Assembly: GCA_963740675.1 (NCBI GenBank)
Contig: CAVUFS010000013.1
Location: forward strand, 1-64,000
Source of the DNA: CAIKMD01 sp963740675
GTDB lineage: Bacteria; Pseudomonadota; Alphaproteobacteria; ATCC43930; CGMCC-115725
Reading direction: 5' to 3'
Length of the DNA: 64,000 bases
The translations under genes were made by a program, and so were the position numbers. Of the stretch, positions 1 through 8,646 are shown one piece after another. The notes under the pieces were generated by a model that made no database searches, had not been told where the DNA came from, and saw nothing but the letters and a program-made list of their open reading frames with translations. Each line of letters starts with the position of its first letter. Positions within the stretch are counted from its first letter, which is position 1.

Positions 1-1094
1 TCGAGCGCGTTCTCGACATGGCGCGAGAAGACGTAGTCGGCAGGGCGCTGCTTATCGAGCGAGATTTCCGGGACCATGTCGCCTTCGGTCTTCACGCCGC
101 GCAGCGCGACGCCGAGCGCCTTGAGCGGATGCTTGGTCGCATCCATCACCGCCGTCGCTTCGTAGCCGCTATGGACCATGCAGTCGGCGCACTTCTCGTA
201 CTTGCCGGTGCCGTAGGCGTCCCAGTCGGTGGTCTCCATCAGCTCTTTGAAGGTCTTCGTGTAGCCTTCGCCGACGAGATAGCAGGGCTTCTGCCAGCCG
301 AAATAGGTGCGCGTCGGGTTGCCCCACGGGGTGCATTCGTAATTCTGGTTGCCCGCGAGGAAGTCGAGGAACAGGCCCGACTGCGAGAACTCCCACTTGG
401 TGCCGTTCTTGGCGCGGAAGATGTTGCGGAAGAGCTCTTTGGTCTTCTTGCGGTTGAGGAAGTGCGCCTGGTCGGGCGCGCGCTCATAGGCATAGCCGGG
501 CGAGACGGTGATGCCGTCGAGGCCCATGTTCATCACCGTGTCGAAGAAGCGCGCAACGCGCTCCGGATCGGCACCGTCGAACAGCGTGCAGTTGATGTTG
601 CAGCGGAAGCCGCGCTCCTTCGCCAGCTTGATCGCCGCGACCGCGCGATCGTACGTGCCGTCCAGTGACACGGCGTGATCGTGCATTTCCTTGTCGCCAT
701 CGAGATGGATCGACCAGACGAAATACGGGTTCGGCTTGAAGCGATCGATCTTCTTCTCGAGCAGCAGCGCGTTGGTGCAGAGATAGACGAATTTCTTGCG
801 CGCGATGATGCCTTCGACGACTTCCTCGATCTCGCGATGGAGAAGGGGCTCGCCGCCCGCGATCGAGACGACAGGCGCGCCGCATTCGTCGACAGCCTCG
901 AGGCATTGCTCGACGCTCAGGCGCTGGTTGAGGATGGGATCGGGATAATCGATCTTGCCGCAGCCGACGCAGGCGAGGTTGCAGCGGAACAGCGGCTCCA
1001 GCATCAGCACGAGCGGATAGCGCTCGACACCCATGAGGCGCTGCTTGGCCACATAAGCACCGACGCGAAGCATTTGATGTAACGGAACGGCCAC
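1..1094 (-). CDS. hpnH: Adenosyl-hopene transferase HpnH (radical SAM), partial at left edge
   Basis: HpnH adds the 5'-deoxyadenosyl group of SAM to diploptene, the first step of extended (C35) hopanoid side-chain synthesis. About 364 codons are visible and the 3' end lies outside the window; the family is about 370-390 aa, so little is missing. The radical SAM cluster motif CNLACVGC gives Cys38, Cys42 and Cys45 (CX3CX2C), followed by GKIDYPDPILNQRL as in HpnH proteins. The GTG start at 1094 gives VAVPLHQMLRVGAYV, which aligns with the usual HpnH N-terminus and has a GAAGAGGAA Shine-Dalgarno (SD) sequence; the internal ATG at 1073 would remove conserved residues. It lies 30 bp downstream of ispH on the same strand, so co-transcription is likely. 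Confidence 0.93.
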   Translation of the reverse strand, partial: MAVPLHQMLRVGAYVAKQRLMGVERYPLVLMLEPLFRCNLACVGCGKIDYPDPILNQRLSVEQCLEAVDECGAPVVSIAGGEPLLHREIEEVVEGIIARKKFVYLCTNALLLEKKIDRFKPNPYFVWSIHLDGDKEMHDHAVSLDGTYDRAVAAIKLAKERGFRCNINCTLFDGADPERVARFFDTVMNMGLDGITVSPGYAYERAPDQAHFLNRKKTKELFRNIFRAKNGTKWEFSQSGLFLDFLAGNQNYECTPWGNPTRTYFGWQKPCYLVGEGYTKTFKELMETTDWDAYGTGKYEKCADCMVHSGYEATAVMDATKHPLKALGVALRGVKTEGDMVPEISLDKQRPADYVFSRHVENAL

Positions 1095-1124
1095 GGTTTT
1101 TTCCTCTTCTAATCCGCGCGCAGT

Positions 1125-2057
1125 CTATTCAACCGGATCGGCGAGCTTCGCCGGCATCCGGAAGCGCACGTTTTCGATAATCCCAGGCAGGGTCTCGAGC
1201 TCAACTGGCTCGATCTTGGCGAGGCGATCGATCACCGCCTGAACCAGATCTTCCGGCGCCGACGCACCGGCGGTGATGCCGACCGATTTGGCGCCTTTGA
1301 GCCACGCCGGATCGAGCGCACTGGCGTCGGCGATGAGATAACCCGGCACGCCTTGCTCGACGGCGATTTCCTTGAGACGGTTCGAATTGGAGCTGTTGGC
1401 AGCGCCGACAACCAATACGACGTCGACCTTCTTCGCCATGTCGCTCACGGCGCGCTGGCGGTTCTGCGTTGCGTAGCAGATGTCCTTGGTGTCGGGCCCG
1501 ACGATGGTCGGGAAGCGCGCACGCAGGGCGTCGATCACCGCCTTGGTGTCGTCGACGCTGAGCGTCGTCTGCGTGATGTAGGCGAGCTTGTTTGGGTCGC
1601 TGACCGTCAGGCTCGCGACCTCCTCGGCCTTGGAGATCAGATAGACCTTGCCGTTGATGCGGCCCATCGTGCCTTCGATCTCGGGATGGCCGGCATGGCC
1701 GATCAGGACGATCTCGCGCCCTTGATTGGCGTAGCGCTGGCCCTCGCTATGGACCTTGGAGACGAGCGGGCAGGTGGCGTCGATCACCGGCAGGTCGCGC
1801 GATTCAGCCTCGTCCTCGACGGCGCTGGCGACGCCGTGAGCGCTGAAAATGGTGACGGAGCCCGGCGGGATTTCCGCCAGCTCGTCGACGAACAGCGCAC
1901 CCTTGGCACGCAGTCGCTCGACCACGTGTCGGTTGTGGACAATTTCGTGCCGGACGTAGATCGGGGGGCCGTATTTCTCGATGGCGCGCTCGACAATATC
2001 GATCGCGCGCTCGACGCCGGCGCAAAACCCTCTCGGTTGGGCCAAGACGACCCGCAT
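1125..2057 (-). CDS. ispH: 4-hydroxy-3-methylbut-2-enyl diphosphate reductase (IspH/LytB)
   Basis: The last enzyme of the MEP pathway, a [4Fe-4S] reductase converting HMBPP to IPP and DMAPP. The product is 310 aa, normal for IspH. The three cluster cysteines sit in PRGFCAGVERA (Cys12), DATCPLVSKVH and DICYATQNRQRA. The ATG at 2057 (MRVVLAQPRGFC) follows a GAGAGG SD; an upstream in-frame start would add 13 residues not typical of the family. It is transcribed away from dxs from a shared regulatory region and toward hpnH, coupling isoprenoid supply to hopanoid synthesis. A perfect TATAAT lies upstream on this strand at 2114-2119. Confidence 0.96.
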   Translation of the reverse strand: MRVVLAQPRGFCAGVERAIDIVERAIEKYGPPIYVRHEIVHNRHVVERLRAKGALFVDELAEIPPGSVTIFSAHGVASAVEDEAESRDLPVIDATCPLVSKVHSEGQRYANQGREIVLIGHAGHPEIEGTMGRINGKVYLISKAEEVASLTVSDPNKLAYITQTTLSVDDTKAVIDALRARFPTIVGPDTKDICYATQNRQRAVSDMAKKVDVVLVVGAANSSNSNRLKEIAVEQGVPGYLIADASALDPAWLKGAKSVGITAGASAPEDLVQAVIDRLAKIEPVELETLPGIIENVRFRMPAKLADPVE

Positions 2058-2113
2058 CTCAAAACCTCTCTTTTGGGCAGGCGGCCCCCGCCGCACGGTT
2101 CTTGCTGCAACGC

Positions 2114-2119
2114 ATTATA
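2114..2119 (-). promoter_or_regulatory. Candidate -10 box for ispH
   Basis: The minus strand reads TATAAT, about 57 bases upstream of the ispH ATG. No good -35 hexamer is seen at 16-18 bp spacing; the spacer overlaps the left arm of a perfect dyad. The assignment rests on sequence match and position only. Confidence 0.45.
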
Positions 2120-2123
2120 CTAA

Positions 2124-2155
2124 TAAGAACTCGGTCGGCCAGCGCCGAGTTCTTA
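2124..2155. promoter_or_regulatory. Perfect 11-bp inverted repeat between ispH and dxs
   Basis: Arms TAAGAACTCGG (2124-2134) and CCGAGTTCTTA (2145-2155) are perfectly complementary across a 10-base spacer. The dyad lies between divergent TATAAT boxes at 2114-2119 (minus) and 2184-2189 (plus) and overlaps the -35/-10 region of the leftward promoter. It could bind a dimeric regulator of both MEP genes. No T-tract follows, so a terminator is less likely. Confidence 0.6.
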
Positions 2156-2183
2156 ACGAGTGTGGCGAAATTTCGGCGCCGCT

Positions 2184-2189
2184 TATAAT
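2184..2189 (+). promoter_or_regulatory. Candidate -10 box for dxs
   Basis: A perfect TATAAT on the plus strand, about 110 bases before the preferred dxs start. The -35 position (around 2161-2166, TGTGGC) is a poor match. If used, it implies a 5' leader of roughly 100 nt, since the nearest well-placed SD is at about 2286. Confidence 0.45.
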
Positions 2190-2298
2190 CTTGCGTCACA
2201 GTGCTAAATTGGTAAGCTAATTGGTTAGTGAGCAATCCGCGCCCCCCGCAACATTGAGCGGGAAATTTGGCGGAGCCCAGCCGAAAAAGGATCGTTCG

Positions 2299-4270
2299 TT
2301 GGCACAAGAACGTGAGGCCCCGGCGTCAGAAGCTGGCGAAGCCCATCGCATCAGCAACCGCACGCCGCTTCTCGATCAGGTAAAGATTCCAGCCGACCTC
2401 CGCAAGTTGTCGGAGAGCGATTTGCCGCAGCTTGCCGAGGAGCTCCGGCAGGAGCTGATCGATGCTGTCTCGGTGACAGGCGGCCATCTCGGCGCCGGGC
2501 TCGGCGTGGTCGAGCTGACGGTGGCGCTCCACTATGTCTTCAATACCCCGGCCGACAAAGTCATCTGGGACGTTGGCCATCAGGCCTATCCCCACAAGAT
2601 CCTGACCGGCCGCCGCGACCGGATTCGCACGTTGCGCCAAGGCGGTGGGCTGTCCGGCTTCACCAAGCGCTCGGAAAGCGAATACGACCCGTTCGGCGCG
2701 GCCCACAGCTCGACTTCGATCTCGGCGGGGCTCGGCATGGCCGTGGCGCGCGATTTCAAGGGCGAGAAGAACGACGTTATCGCGGTGATCGGCGACGGCG
2801 CGATGAGCGCCGGCATGGCCTATGAGGCCATGAATAATGCAGGATCAATGGATTCGCGGCTGATCGTCATCCTCAACGATAACGATATGTCGATCGCGCC
2901 GCCGGTCGGCGCGATGAGCGCCTATCTCAGCCGGCTGCTGTCCTCGAAGCCCTATATGAGCCTGCGCCAGCTTGGCGCGGCGATGGCGCGGCGCTTCCCG
3001 CGCGGTCTGGCCAATGCGCTCGGCCGGGCCGAGGAATATGCTCGCGGCATGGTGGCGGGCGGCGGCACGCTCTTTGAAGAGCTCGGCTTCTACTATGTCG
3101 GTCCGATCGATGGTCACAACCTCGACCATCTTCTGCCGGTGCTCAAGAACCTCCGCGACAGCGAGGAGCGGGGCCCGGTGCTGGTCCATATCGTCACGCG
3201 TAAGGGCCATGGCTATGCGCCCGCCGAGCAGGCGGCGGACAAGTATCATGGCGTCGTGAAGTTCGATGTCGCGACCGGGACGCAAGTAAAGGCGAAGCCT
3301 GGCGCGCCGAACTACCAGAACGTCTTCGCGAAGGGTCTTATCGCCGAAGCCGAACGCGATAACCGAATCGTCGCGATCACGGCGGCGATGCCGTCGGGTA
3401 CGGGCCTCGACAAATTCGCCGAGCGCTTCCCGAACTCGGTGCTTCGATGTCGGCATCGCGGAGCAGCATGCGGTGACTTTCGCAGCCGGCTTGGCTTGCG
3501 AAGGCATGCGGCCTTTCGCCGCGATATACTCAACGTTCCTGCAACGCGGCTACGACCAGGTCGTGCATGACGTCGCGATCCAGAAATTGCCCGTCCGATT
3601 CGCGATGGATCGCGCGGGACTCGTGGGCGCCGATGGCCAGACCCACGCCGGCTCGTTCGATCTGACCTATCTCGGCTGCCTGCCGGGCTTTGTGATCATG
3701 GCGGCGGCCGACGAAGCCGAGCTGATGCACATGGTGGCGACCGCCGCGGCAATCGATGATGCACCTTCGGCGATCCGCTATCCGCGCGGCGAGGGCACCG
3801 GCGTGACGCTGCCGGCGCGTGGCGACGTTCTGGAGATCGGCAAGGGTCGCGTGCTGCGCGAAGGCAGCGCAATCGCGATCCTCAGCTTGGGCACGCGTCT
3901 GCAAGAAGCGTTGAAAGCGGCGGACGAGCTCGCCGGTTACGGTCTTTCGACCACGGTCGCCGATGCGCGCTTTGCCAAGCCGCTCGACACGCAGCTCATT
4001 GCGCGCCTCGCGCGCGAACATGAGGTGCTGATCACCATCGAAGAGAATGCGATCGGCGGCTTCTCGAGCCAGGTACTGCATCACCTTGCGACCGTTGGCT
4101 TGCTCGATAATGGTCTGAAGGTCCGGCCGATGGTCCTGCCAGATTGCTTTATCGAGCACGATTCGCCAGCGGTGCAATACGATCAGGCGGGGCTCAATGC
4201 CCGCCATATCACCCAGACCGCGCTCAGTGCGCTGGGCCGCGTGATCGCAGAGCGTTCTGTCCGCGCCTGA
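2299..4270 (+). CDS. dxs: 1-deoxy-D-xylulose-5-phosphate synthase (DXS), frameshifted
   Basis: DXS condenses pyruvate and glyceraldehyde 3-phosphate, the first MEP-pathway step, using thiamine diphosphate. The ThDP motif is seen as GDGAMSAGMAYEAMNNAG, and the transketolase-type middle domain continues through FDVGIAEQHAVTFAAG. The reading frame breaks near 3442: after ...ERFPNSV one extra base (GTGCTTCGATG where GTGTTCGATG is expected) moves the rest into the next frame, which then runs uninterrupted to the stop. Repaired length is about 656 aa, normal for DXS. A TTG at 2299 is preferred because AAAAAGGA lies just upstream; another TTG at 2221 has no SD. The gene is essential in MEP organisms, so a sequencing insertion is more likely than decay. 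Confidence 0.9.
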
Positions 4271-4294
4271 CGCGGCAGTCGTTTTGTGAGCTAA

Positions 4295-5245
4295 CTAATT
4301 CGCGCTTTGTGTCGGCGGGCCTTCGGGCCCGCCGAACGTTACGCCTCTGACGATGACGCGATCGTCTTCGATCGCCAGCTCGATGACGGCGCGGCTGCCG
4401 ACGGCGCAACAGCTCGATTGGCTGTGCGTCGTCGTGGCGACGGCCTGCATCTTGCCGTAATCGGCGGTTATCTCGGGCGATAGCGTCAGGCCATCGGGCA
4501 GATGCGCATGCAGCGTGTCGAGCCAGCTGCGATCGTCGATATCCTCAAGCGCGTCCGGTGTCAGGCGGTAGAGCGCCGAGCCGTCTCTGCCGCTGCTCGC
4601 AACCGTCAGTAATGTCCCGAAAGGAGACGCGGTCGCTTCCGGTGCGCCGAGCGTCGCATCTTTGCTGACCCGCACGGCCAGCGGCAACCATGCGTCAGGC
4701 TGATCGGGAATGGCCGCAAAGATGACGACGGCGCTCTCTAGGGCGGCTTGCGAATAGGCTTGCAGTTGATAGCGCAGCGACGGTGTTCCCGCGATCGCAG
4801 CGAACGCCGAAACGGTACATGTTCCGCTGTTCGGCGCCGTCGGCAATGCAAGGCATGACGCGGCAAGTGTGGCGCCGGGTACGCCGTGACGTAGCTTGTG
4901 CCAGGCCTGTGTCTCTTGGCGCAGCGCCTCGTCGCGTTTGTGATAGGCGTCGACAACCTCGCCGTTGGCGATCGGCATCTTATGTTGCGCGTACCAATCG
5001 TAGGGGACGATTTGAGCAGCGAACCATGCGCTTTCTTCCGCGCGCAGCGAGGCTTTATCGAGGCTGGCCGTGAGCGCCGTATCGTAAAGCCCGTTTTCCT
5101 CCGCATCGGCAGCGCGCAGCGCCCCATCGTTGCAGATCAGGCGCGCCAGCAATGTCGCGGGATGCTGACAATCGAAGGTCTCGGAACGGGCATCGATCAT
5201 GCCGAGCAGCAACAGAGCAACGATCGCAACCAACTGAACTCTCAA
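4295..5245 (-). CDS. Secreted protein with N-terminal LprI-like (DUF1311-type) domain
   Basis: A 316-aa protein starting at TTG 5245, chosen because GGAGG lies 6 bases upstream and the start opens directly on a signal peptide (VQLVAIVALLLLGMIDARS). After cleavage comes FDCQHPATLLARLICND followed by LRAADAEENGLYDTAL, the Cys-spaced, D/Y-containing pattern of LprI-like/DUF1311 domains, some of which bind lysozyme. The remaining ~220 residues have several cysteines but no recognised domain. Likely periplasmic. It is encoded convergently to dxs and divergently from tlyA. Function unproven; the domain call is moderately secure. Confidence 0.65.
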   Translation of the reverse strand: MRVQLVAIVALLLLGMIDARSETFDCQHPATLLARLICNDGALRAADAEENGLYDTALTASLDKASLRAEESAWFAAQIVPYDWYAQHKMPIANGEVVDAYHKRDEALRQETQAWHKLRHGVPGATLAASCLALPTAPNSGTCTVSAFAAIAGTPSLRYQLQAYSQAALESAVVIFAAIPDQPDAWLPLAVRVSKDATLGAPEATASPFGTLLTVASSGRDGSALYRLTPDALEDIDDRSWLDTLHAHLPDGLTLSPEITADYGKMQAVATTTHSQSSCCAVGSRAVIELAIEDDRVIVRGVTFGGPEGPPTQSAN

Positions 5246-5318
5246 GAATCCTCCGCCGAACTGGCCGCAGCATAGGCGCTCGAACTTTGCTAAAGCTAGA
5301 ATCCGAACAGGAGCGGGC

Positions 5319-6059
5319 GTGGCGAGCGAAAAGAAGCGTCTGGATGTGTTGCTGGTCGAGCGCGGCCTGGTGGAAACGCGCGCCAAGGCGCAGGCGCTGA
5401 TCCTTGCCGGCGCGGTCTTCAGCGGCGACCGGAAACTCGACAAGGCCGGCACCGCCTATGCCGAGGACACGCCGCTCGAAGTCAAAACGCGCGATCATCC
5501 CTGGGTCTCGCGCGGCGGCATCAAGCTCGCGCATGCGCTTGAGCACTTCGCTATCGATGTCGCTGGTTTCGTTGCGCTCGATGTCGGCGCGTCGACCGGC
5601 GGCTTCACCGATGTGCTGCTGCAGAAAGGCGCGGTGCGGGTCTATGCCGTCGATGTTGGTCATGGCCAACTGGCATGGAAGCTACGCCAGGATCCGCGCG
5701 TCGTCGTGCTGGAGCGCGCCAATGCGCGCTATCTCACCGCCGAGCAGGTGCCCGAGCCGCCCGACATCGTCGTTTGCGATGCCAGCTTCATCGGTCTCGA
5801 GACAGTACTGCCGGCGGCGCTGGGCTTGGCCAAGCCAGACGCGTGGCTTGTTGCGCTGATCAAGCCGCAATTCGAGGTCGGGCCGGATCGGGTCGGCAAG
5901 GGCGGGGTGGTGCGCGATCCGGCGCTCCATCAGGAGGTCTGCGCGCGAATCGCGGCCTGGCTCACCGGGCGCGGCTGGGAGGTCGCCGGGATCGTCGAAA
6001 GCCCAATCCGGGGTCCGGAAGGGAATATCGAGTTCCTCGTCTATGCCCACCGCCGTTGA
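5319..6059 (+). CDS. tlyA: TlyA-family rRNA methyltransferase (S4 + FtsJ-like)
   Basis: A 246-aa TlyA/hemolysin-A family protein. An S4 RNA-binding domain occupies about residues 6-65 (RLDVLLVERGLVETRAKAQA) and a Rossmann methyltransferase follows, with SAM motif LDVGASTGGFTDVLL and the KPQFEVG segment. Characterised members 2'-O-methylate rRNA (C1409 in 16S and/or C1920 in 23S). The GTG start at 5319 has AGGAG six bases upstream. In many alphaproteobacteria tlyA lies next to dxs; here a small opposite-strand gene separates them. Length fits the shorter TlyA type. Confidence 0.9.
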   Translation: MASEKKRLDVLLVERGLVETRAKAQALILAGAVFSGDRKLDKAGTAYAEDTPLEVKTRDHPWVSRGGIKLAHALEHFAIDVAGFVALDVGASTGGFTDVLLQKGAVRVYAVDVGHGQLAWKLRQDPRVVVLERANARYLTAEQVPEPPDIVVCDASFIGLETVLPAALGLAKPDAWLVALIKPQFEVGPDRVGKGGVVRDPALHQEVCARIAAWLTGRGWEVAGIVESPIRGPEGNIEFLVYAHRR

Positions 6060-6116
6060 CGGCGGGCGGGCGGAGGAATAGCGTCGTCCCAGGAAACCTA
6101 GGGATGGAGCGCCTTA

Positions 6117-6533
6117 ATGGCCCGTATTCGTCACATCGCGATCTTTTCGGATGATCCGGCCAACCTCGCCGAATTCTATGCCGACGTCTTCGGCATGAAG
6201 GTCAACGGCAAGAGCAACCAGGGCGCGGTCTGGATGACCGACGGCTATATGGACATCGCGCTGCTGCCGCGCCGCAACAATGAGCTGGCGCCGCAAGGGC
6301 TGCATCATTTCGGCGTGACTATCGATGCCGACGAGAAGGATCATGTCTACAACCGCCTTAAGGCGCGCGGCCACAAGCTGATGACGCCGCCGCCCGGTCG
6401 CCCCTATGTCGAGGACGCGGTGAAGGACGCCGATGGCAACAAGTTCGATATCTCGACCTCGCAGGTGAAGGGCGACGGCAAGAACGTCGCGCTCAAGGAC
6501 GAGCAGCGGGTCAAGGAGCTGGAAAAGGCCTGA
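6117..6533 (+). CDS. VOC-family (glyoxalase/dioxygenase fold) protein
   Basis: A 138-aa single-domain VOC protein. It opens with ARIRHIAIFSDDPANLAEFYADVFG, the typical first beta-alpha unit, and has HHFGVTID in the second half with DADGNKFDIS near the end, so H, H and D/E metal-binding positions appear present. Substrate unknown; the fold covers glyoxalases, extradiol dioxygenases and resistance proteins. A hairpin terminator follows immediately, so the gene is probably a single transcription unit or the end of tlyA's. Confidence 0.85.
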   Translation: MARIRHIAIFSDDPANLAEFYADVFGMKVNGKSNQGAVWMTDGYMDIALLPRRNNELAPQGLHHFGVTIDADEKDHVYNRLKARGHKLMTPPPGRPYVEDAVKDADGNKFDISTSQVKGDGKNVALKDEQRVKELEKA

Positions 6534-6555
6534 TCGGCCTTTCCCTCGGAGAAAG

Positions 6556-6585
6556 AAAAAGCCGGGCGCGAGCCCGGCTTTTTTG
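6556..6585. terminator. Rho-independent terminator, bidirectional
   Basis: Stem GCCGGGC / GCCCGGC (6561-6567 and 6572-6578) with loop GCGA, followed by a run of T on the plus strand and preceded by AAAAA, so it can serve both the VOC gene and the convergent MFS gene. Confidence 0.9.
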
Positions 6586-6614
6586 TTGCGCGCGTTTTCT
6601 GCGCGATGGGCGGC

Positions 6615-7997
6615 CTATTCGGCGGCGGGCGCGGGATTAAGCGTTGCCGGGCCGGTCGTCGCGGGCTGGCTGTAGCTCTTCACGTAGAGCCGGCCGAGCA
6701 GGATCGACGTGCCGATCAACACGACATAGGGCAGCGTCAGCCCGTACAGCACCCATTGCAGCGGGATATGCGCCGAGAAGAGGTTGCCGACGATGATCGG
6801 CCCGATGATCGACGACACACGGCCGAGTGCAGAGGCCCAGCCGATGCCGTTGCTGCGCATGCGCGTCGGATAGAACAGCGCGACCGTGCCGTTGAGCGAG
6901 GTATGCGTGCCCGAGCAGAAGGAATGCGCGATGATCGCCGCGGCCATGATCGCAAGCTGCGGCACGCCGGGCGTGCCGAGGGTGATGATCGCCGCGATGG
7001 CGACGATCGCCGAAACGACGCTCGCCATCGGGCCGATCTTGTCGAGCGGCCGCATCAGGCAGATCGCGACGAAGATGCCACCAGCATTTGCATAAGAGAC
7101 GGTGGTGAGCGCGTCATATGACGAGAGGCCGACATCCTGCAGCACCACCGCCATCCAATTGGCGAGGGTGATGTAGGTGAGGCCTTCGACAAAATAAGCG
7201 GTCCAGAGCAGCACCGTCGCGAGACGTTGCTTGCCCCTGAAGAGTTCGACGACCATTAGCCCCTTGGGCTTCTCCTCGCGCTGCACCGTAAACCGCGTCT
7301 CCGGTGCGAAGACACGGTTCGGCGCGAAGCGCTGCGCGCGGCGCCGCAACTCGGCGGATTCCGGCTTATGCAAGGCGAGGAATTGCAGCGATTCCGGCAG
7401 GATGAAAATCAGTGCGGCACTCAACACCAGCCCACCGATACCGGCAACATAGAAGACGATCTGCCAGCCAAAGCTCGGAATGAGATGTGCGCCGACTTGG
7501 CCCACCATCGCGCCGCCAAGCGGGAATCCGAACAGCGCGAGCATCGCAAAGCTCGCGCGGTAATTTTTCGGCGCCGATTCGGCGAGCAGCGCCAGCGTCG
7601 TCGGCATCACGCCGCCAAGCCCGATACCGACCAGGAAGCGCAAATAGAGGATATGATCGAGCGATGTCGCCTGGGTGATCAGCAGCGAGGGCAAGCCGTA
7701 AACGATACACGACCAGATCGAGCCGGCCTTACGGCCCCAGCGGTCGCCGACATAGCCGAAGATCCAGCAGCCAACGAGAATGCCCGCATAGCTGGCGCCG
7801 AAGATCGTGCCCATCGCGGCTTTCTCGCCATGGAAGGCTTTGAGTAACGACGGCGCCGCGACGCCCGCGGTGCTCATGTCGAAACCGTCGATGAACAGCA
7901 TCAAGGCGCTGAGCAGCAGGATCGCGATATGTTGCCTGCCCAACTTGGCATTTGCCACTAACTCGGCAACATCGACATTTGCCACACCACTGCTCAT
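6615..7997 (-). CDS. MFS transporter, aromatic acid:H+ symporter (AAHS)-like
   Basis: A 460-aa, 12-helix major facilitator. The first helix carries LMLFIDGFDMSTAGVAAP, the DGFD-type signature of AAHS carriers (BenK/PcaK/MucK type), and the loop 2-3 motif GYVGDRWGRKAG is intact. Family knowledge suggests uptake of an aromatic or small organic acid; the substrate is not determined by the sequence. The start at 7997 (MSSGVANVD) follows GGGGGAAACGG; upstream codons in frame look non-coding. A Rieske oxygenase and a PaaK-like ligase elsewhere in the window would fit aromatic metabolism, but they are not linked in an operon. Confidence 0.85.
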   Translation of the reverse strand: MSSGVANVDVAELVANAKLGRQHIAILLLSALMLFIDGFDMSTAGVAAPSLLKAFHGEKAAMGTIFGASYAGILVGCWIFGYVGDRWGRKAGSIWSCIVYGLPSLLITQATSLDHILYLRFLVGIGLGGVMPTTLALLAESAPKNYRASFAMLALFGFPLGGAMVGQVGAHLIPSFGWQIVFYVAGIGGLVLSAALIFILPESLQFLALHKPESAELRRRAQRFAPNRVFAPETRFTVQREEKPKGLMVVELFRGKQRLATVLLWTAYFVEGLTYITLANWMAVVLQDVGLSSYDALTTVSYANAGGIFVAICLMRPLDKIGPMASVVSAIVAIAAIITLGTPGVPQLAIMAAAIIAHSFCSGTHTSLNGTVALFYPTRMRSNGIGWASALGRVSSIIGPIIVGNLFSAHIPLQWVLYGLTLPYVVLIGTSILLGRLYVKSYSQPATTGPATLNPAPAAE

Positions 7998-8077
7998 CCG
8001 TTTCCCCCGGGTTGCGGGCGCCCATAGCGCGCCAATTTCGTTGGGACTAGTATCAAGCAAGATAGCTGGAGGCAACG

Positions 8078-8521
8078 ATGGCTGAAAACCCGCCGCAACT
8101 CACACCCTATAGTGGTCCGATCGCGCTCGGCATGGTGTTCGATTTCGAACCCGGCAAAAAGAACGCTTACGAGCGTCTCACCATCACAAAGTTGCAAGGG
8201 AAACACATCTGGGCCTATGGCCGGAGCGGCGAGACCTATCACGACGAGGAAGATTTCCGCAAAGTCGTAGTGTTCGTTGCCGACAAGCCGATCATCAAGC
8301 CGAAGCCGATACCGGTCCCGCTCAGCGGCCGCTACGAAGGGCCGATCGAGCCGGGCATGGTGTTCGATTACGAGACCGGGAAGAAGCACGCTTATGAGCG
8401 GCTCACCATCACCAAACGCCAGGACGACAATATCTGGGCGCGCGGCCGTGGCGGCGAGAGCTTCCATTACGAGAACGATTTCCGCGACTGCGTCGCGTTC
8501 GTGCCGCCGGAGAAGCGGTAA
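8078..8521 (+). CDS. Small protein with two tandem ~58-residue repeats, function unknown
   Basis: A 147-aa soluble protein with GGAGG upstream of its ATG. It is almost entirely an internal duplication: residues about 11-68 (YSGPIALGMVFDFEPGKKNA...) and about 87-144 (YEGPIEPGMVFDYETGKKHA...) share most positions, including AYERLTIT, IWA-GR-GE and DFR--V-FV. A Pro/Lys-rich linker (KPIIKPKPIPVPLSGR) joins them. No signal peptide or membrane segment. I do not recognise the family. Confidence 0.75.
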   Translation: MAENPPQLTPYSGPIALGMVFDFEPGKKNAYERLTITKLQGKHIWAYGRSGETYHDEEDFRKVVVFVADKPIIKPKPIPVPLSGRYEGPIEPGMVFDYETGKKHAYERLTITKRQDDNIWARGRGGESFHYENDFRDCVAFVPPEKR

Positions 8522-8533
8522 ACGCCCCCAACC

Positions 8534-8608
8534 GTCAATGCGAGCGAAGCGAAGCAATCCAGAGCCACATGCGAGGCTGCTGGATTGCTTCGCTTCGCTC
8601 GCAATGAC
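8534..8608. repeat. Interspersed palindromic repeat, copy 1
   Basis: An almost perfect long inverted repeat. The left arm runs from GTCAATGCGAGCGAAGCG to CAATCCAG (8534-8562) and the right arm from CTGGATTGCTTCGC to GCAATGAC (8580-8608), with a short central loop. Two further copies lie at 32414-32498 and 35897-35975. Read as protein they give the spurious 'AKRSNP...DCFASLA' peptide often mis-called in such genomes. Confidence 0.9.
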
Positions 8609-8646
8609 GAGGTTGCTAACACGCGTTGCGCTGCGTCACGCAGCGG

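Noticed and set aside
3442..3473. Programmed +1 frameshift in dxs
   Set aside because: DXS is not known to use recoding, no slippery motif is seen, and nine other single-base insertions in the window suggest a common artefact.
8534..8608. CRISPR-like or tRNA-like structure
   Set aside because: Repeats are single palindromes without regularly spaced units, and no tRNA arms are present.
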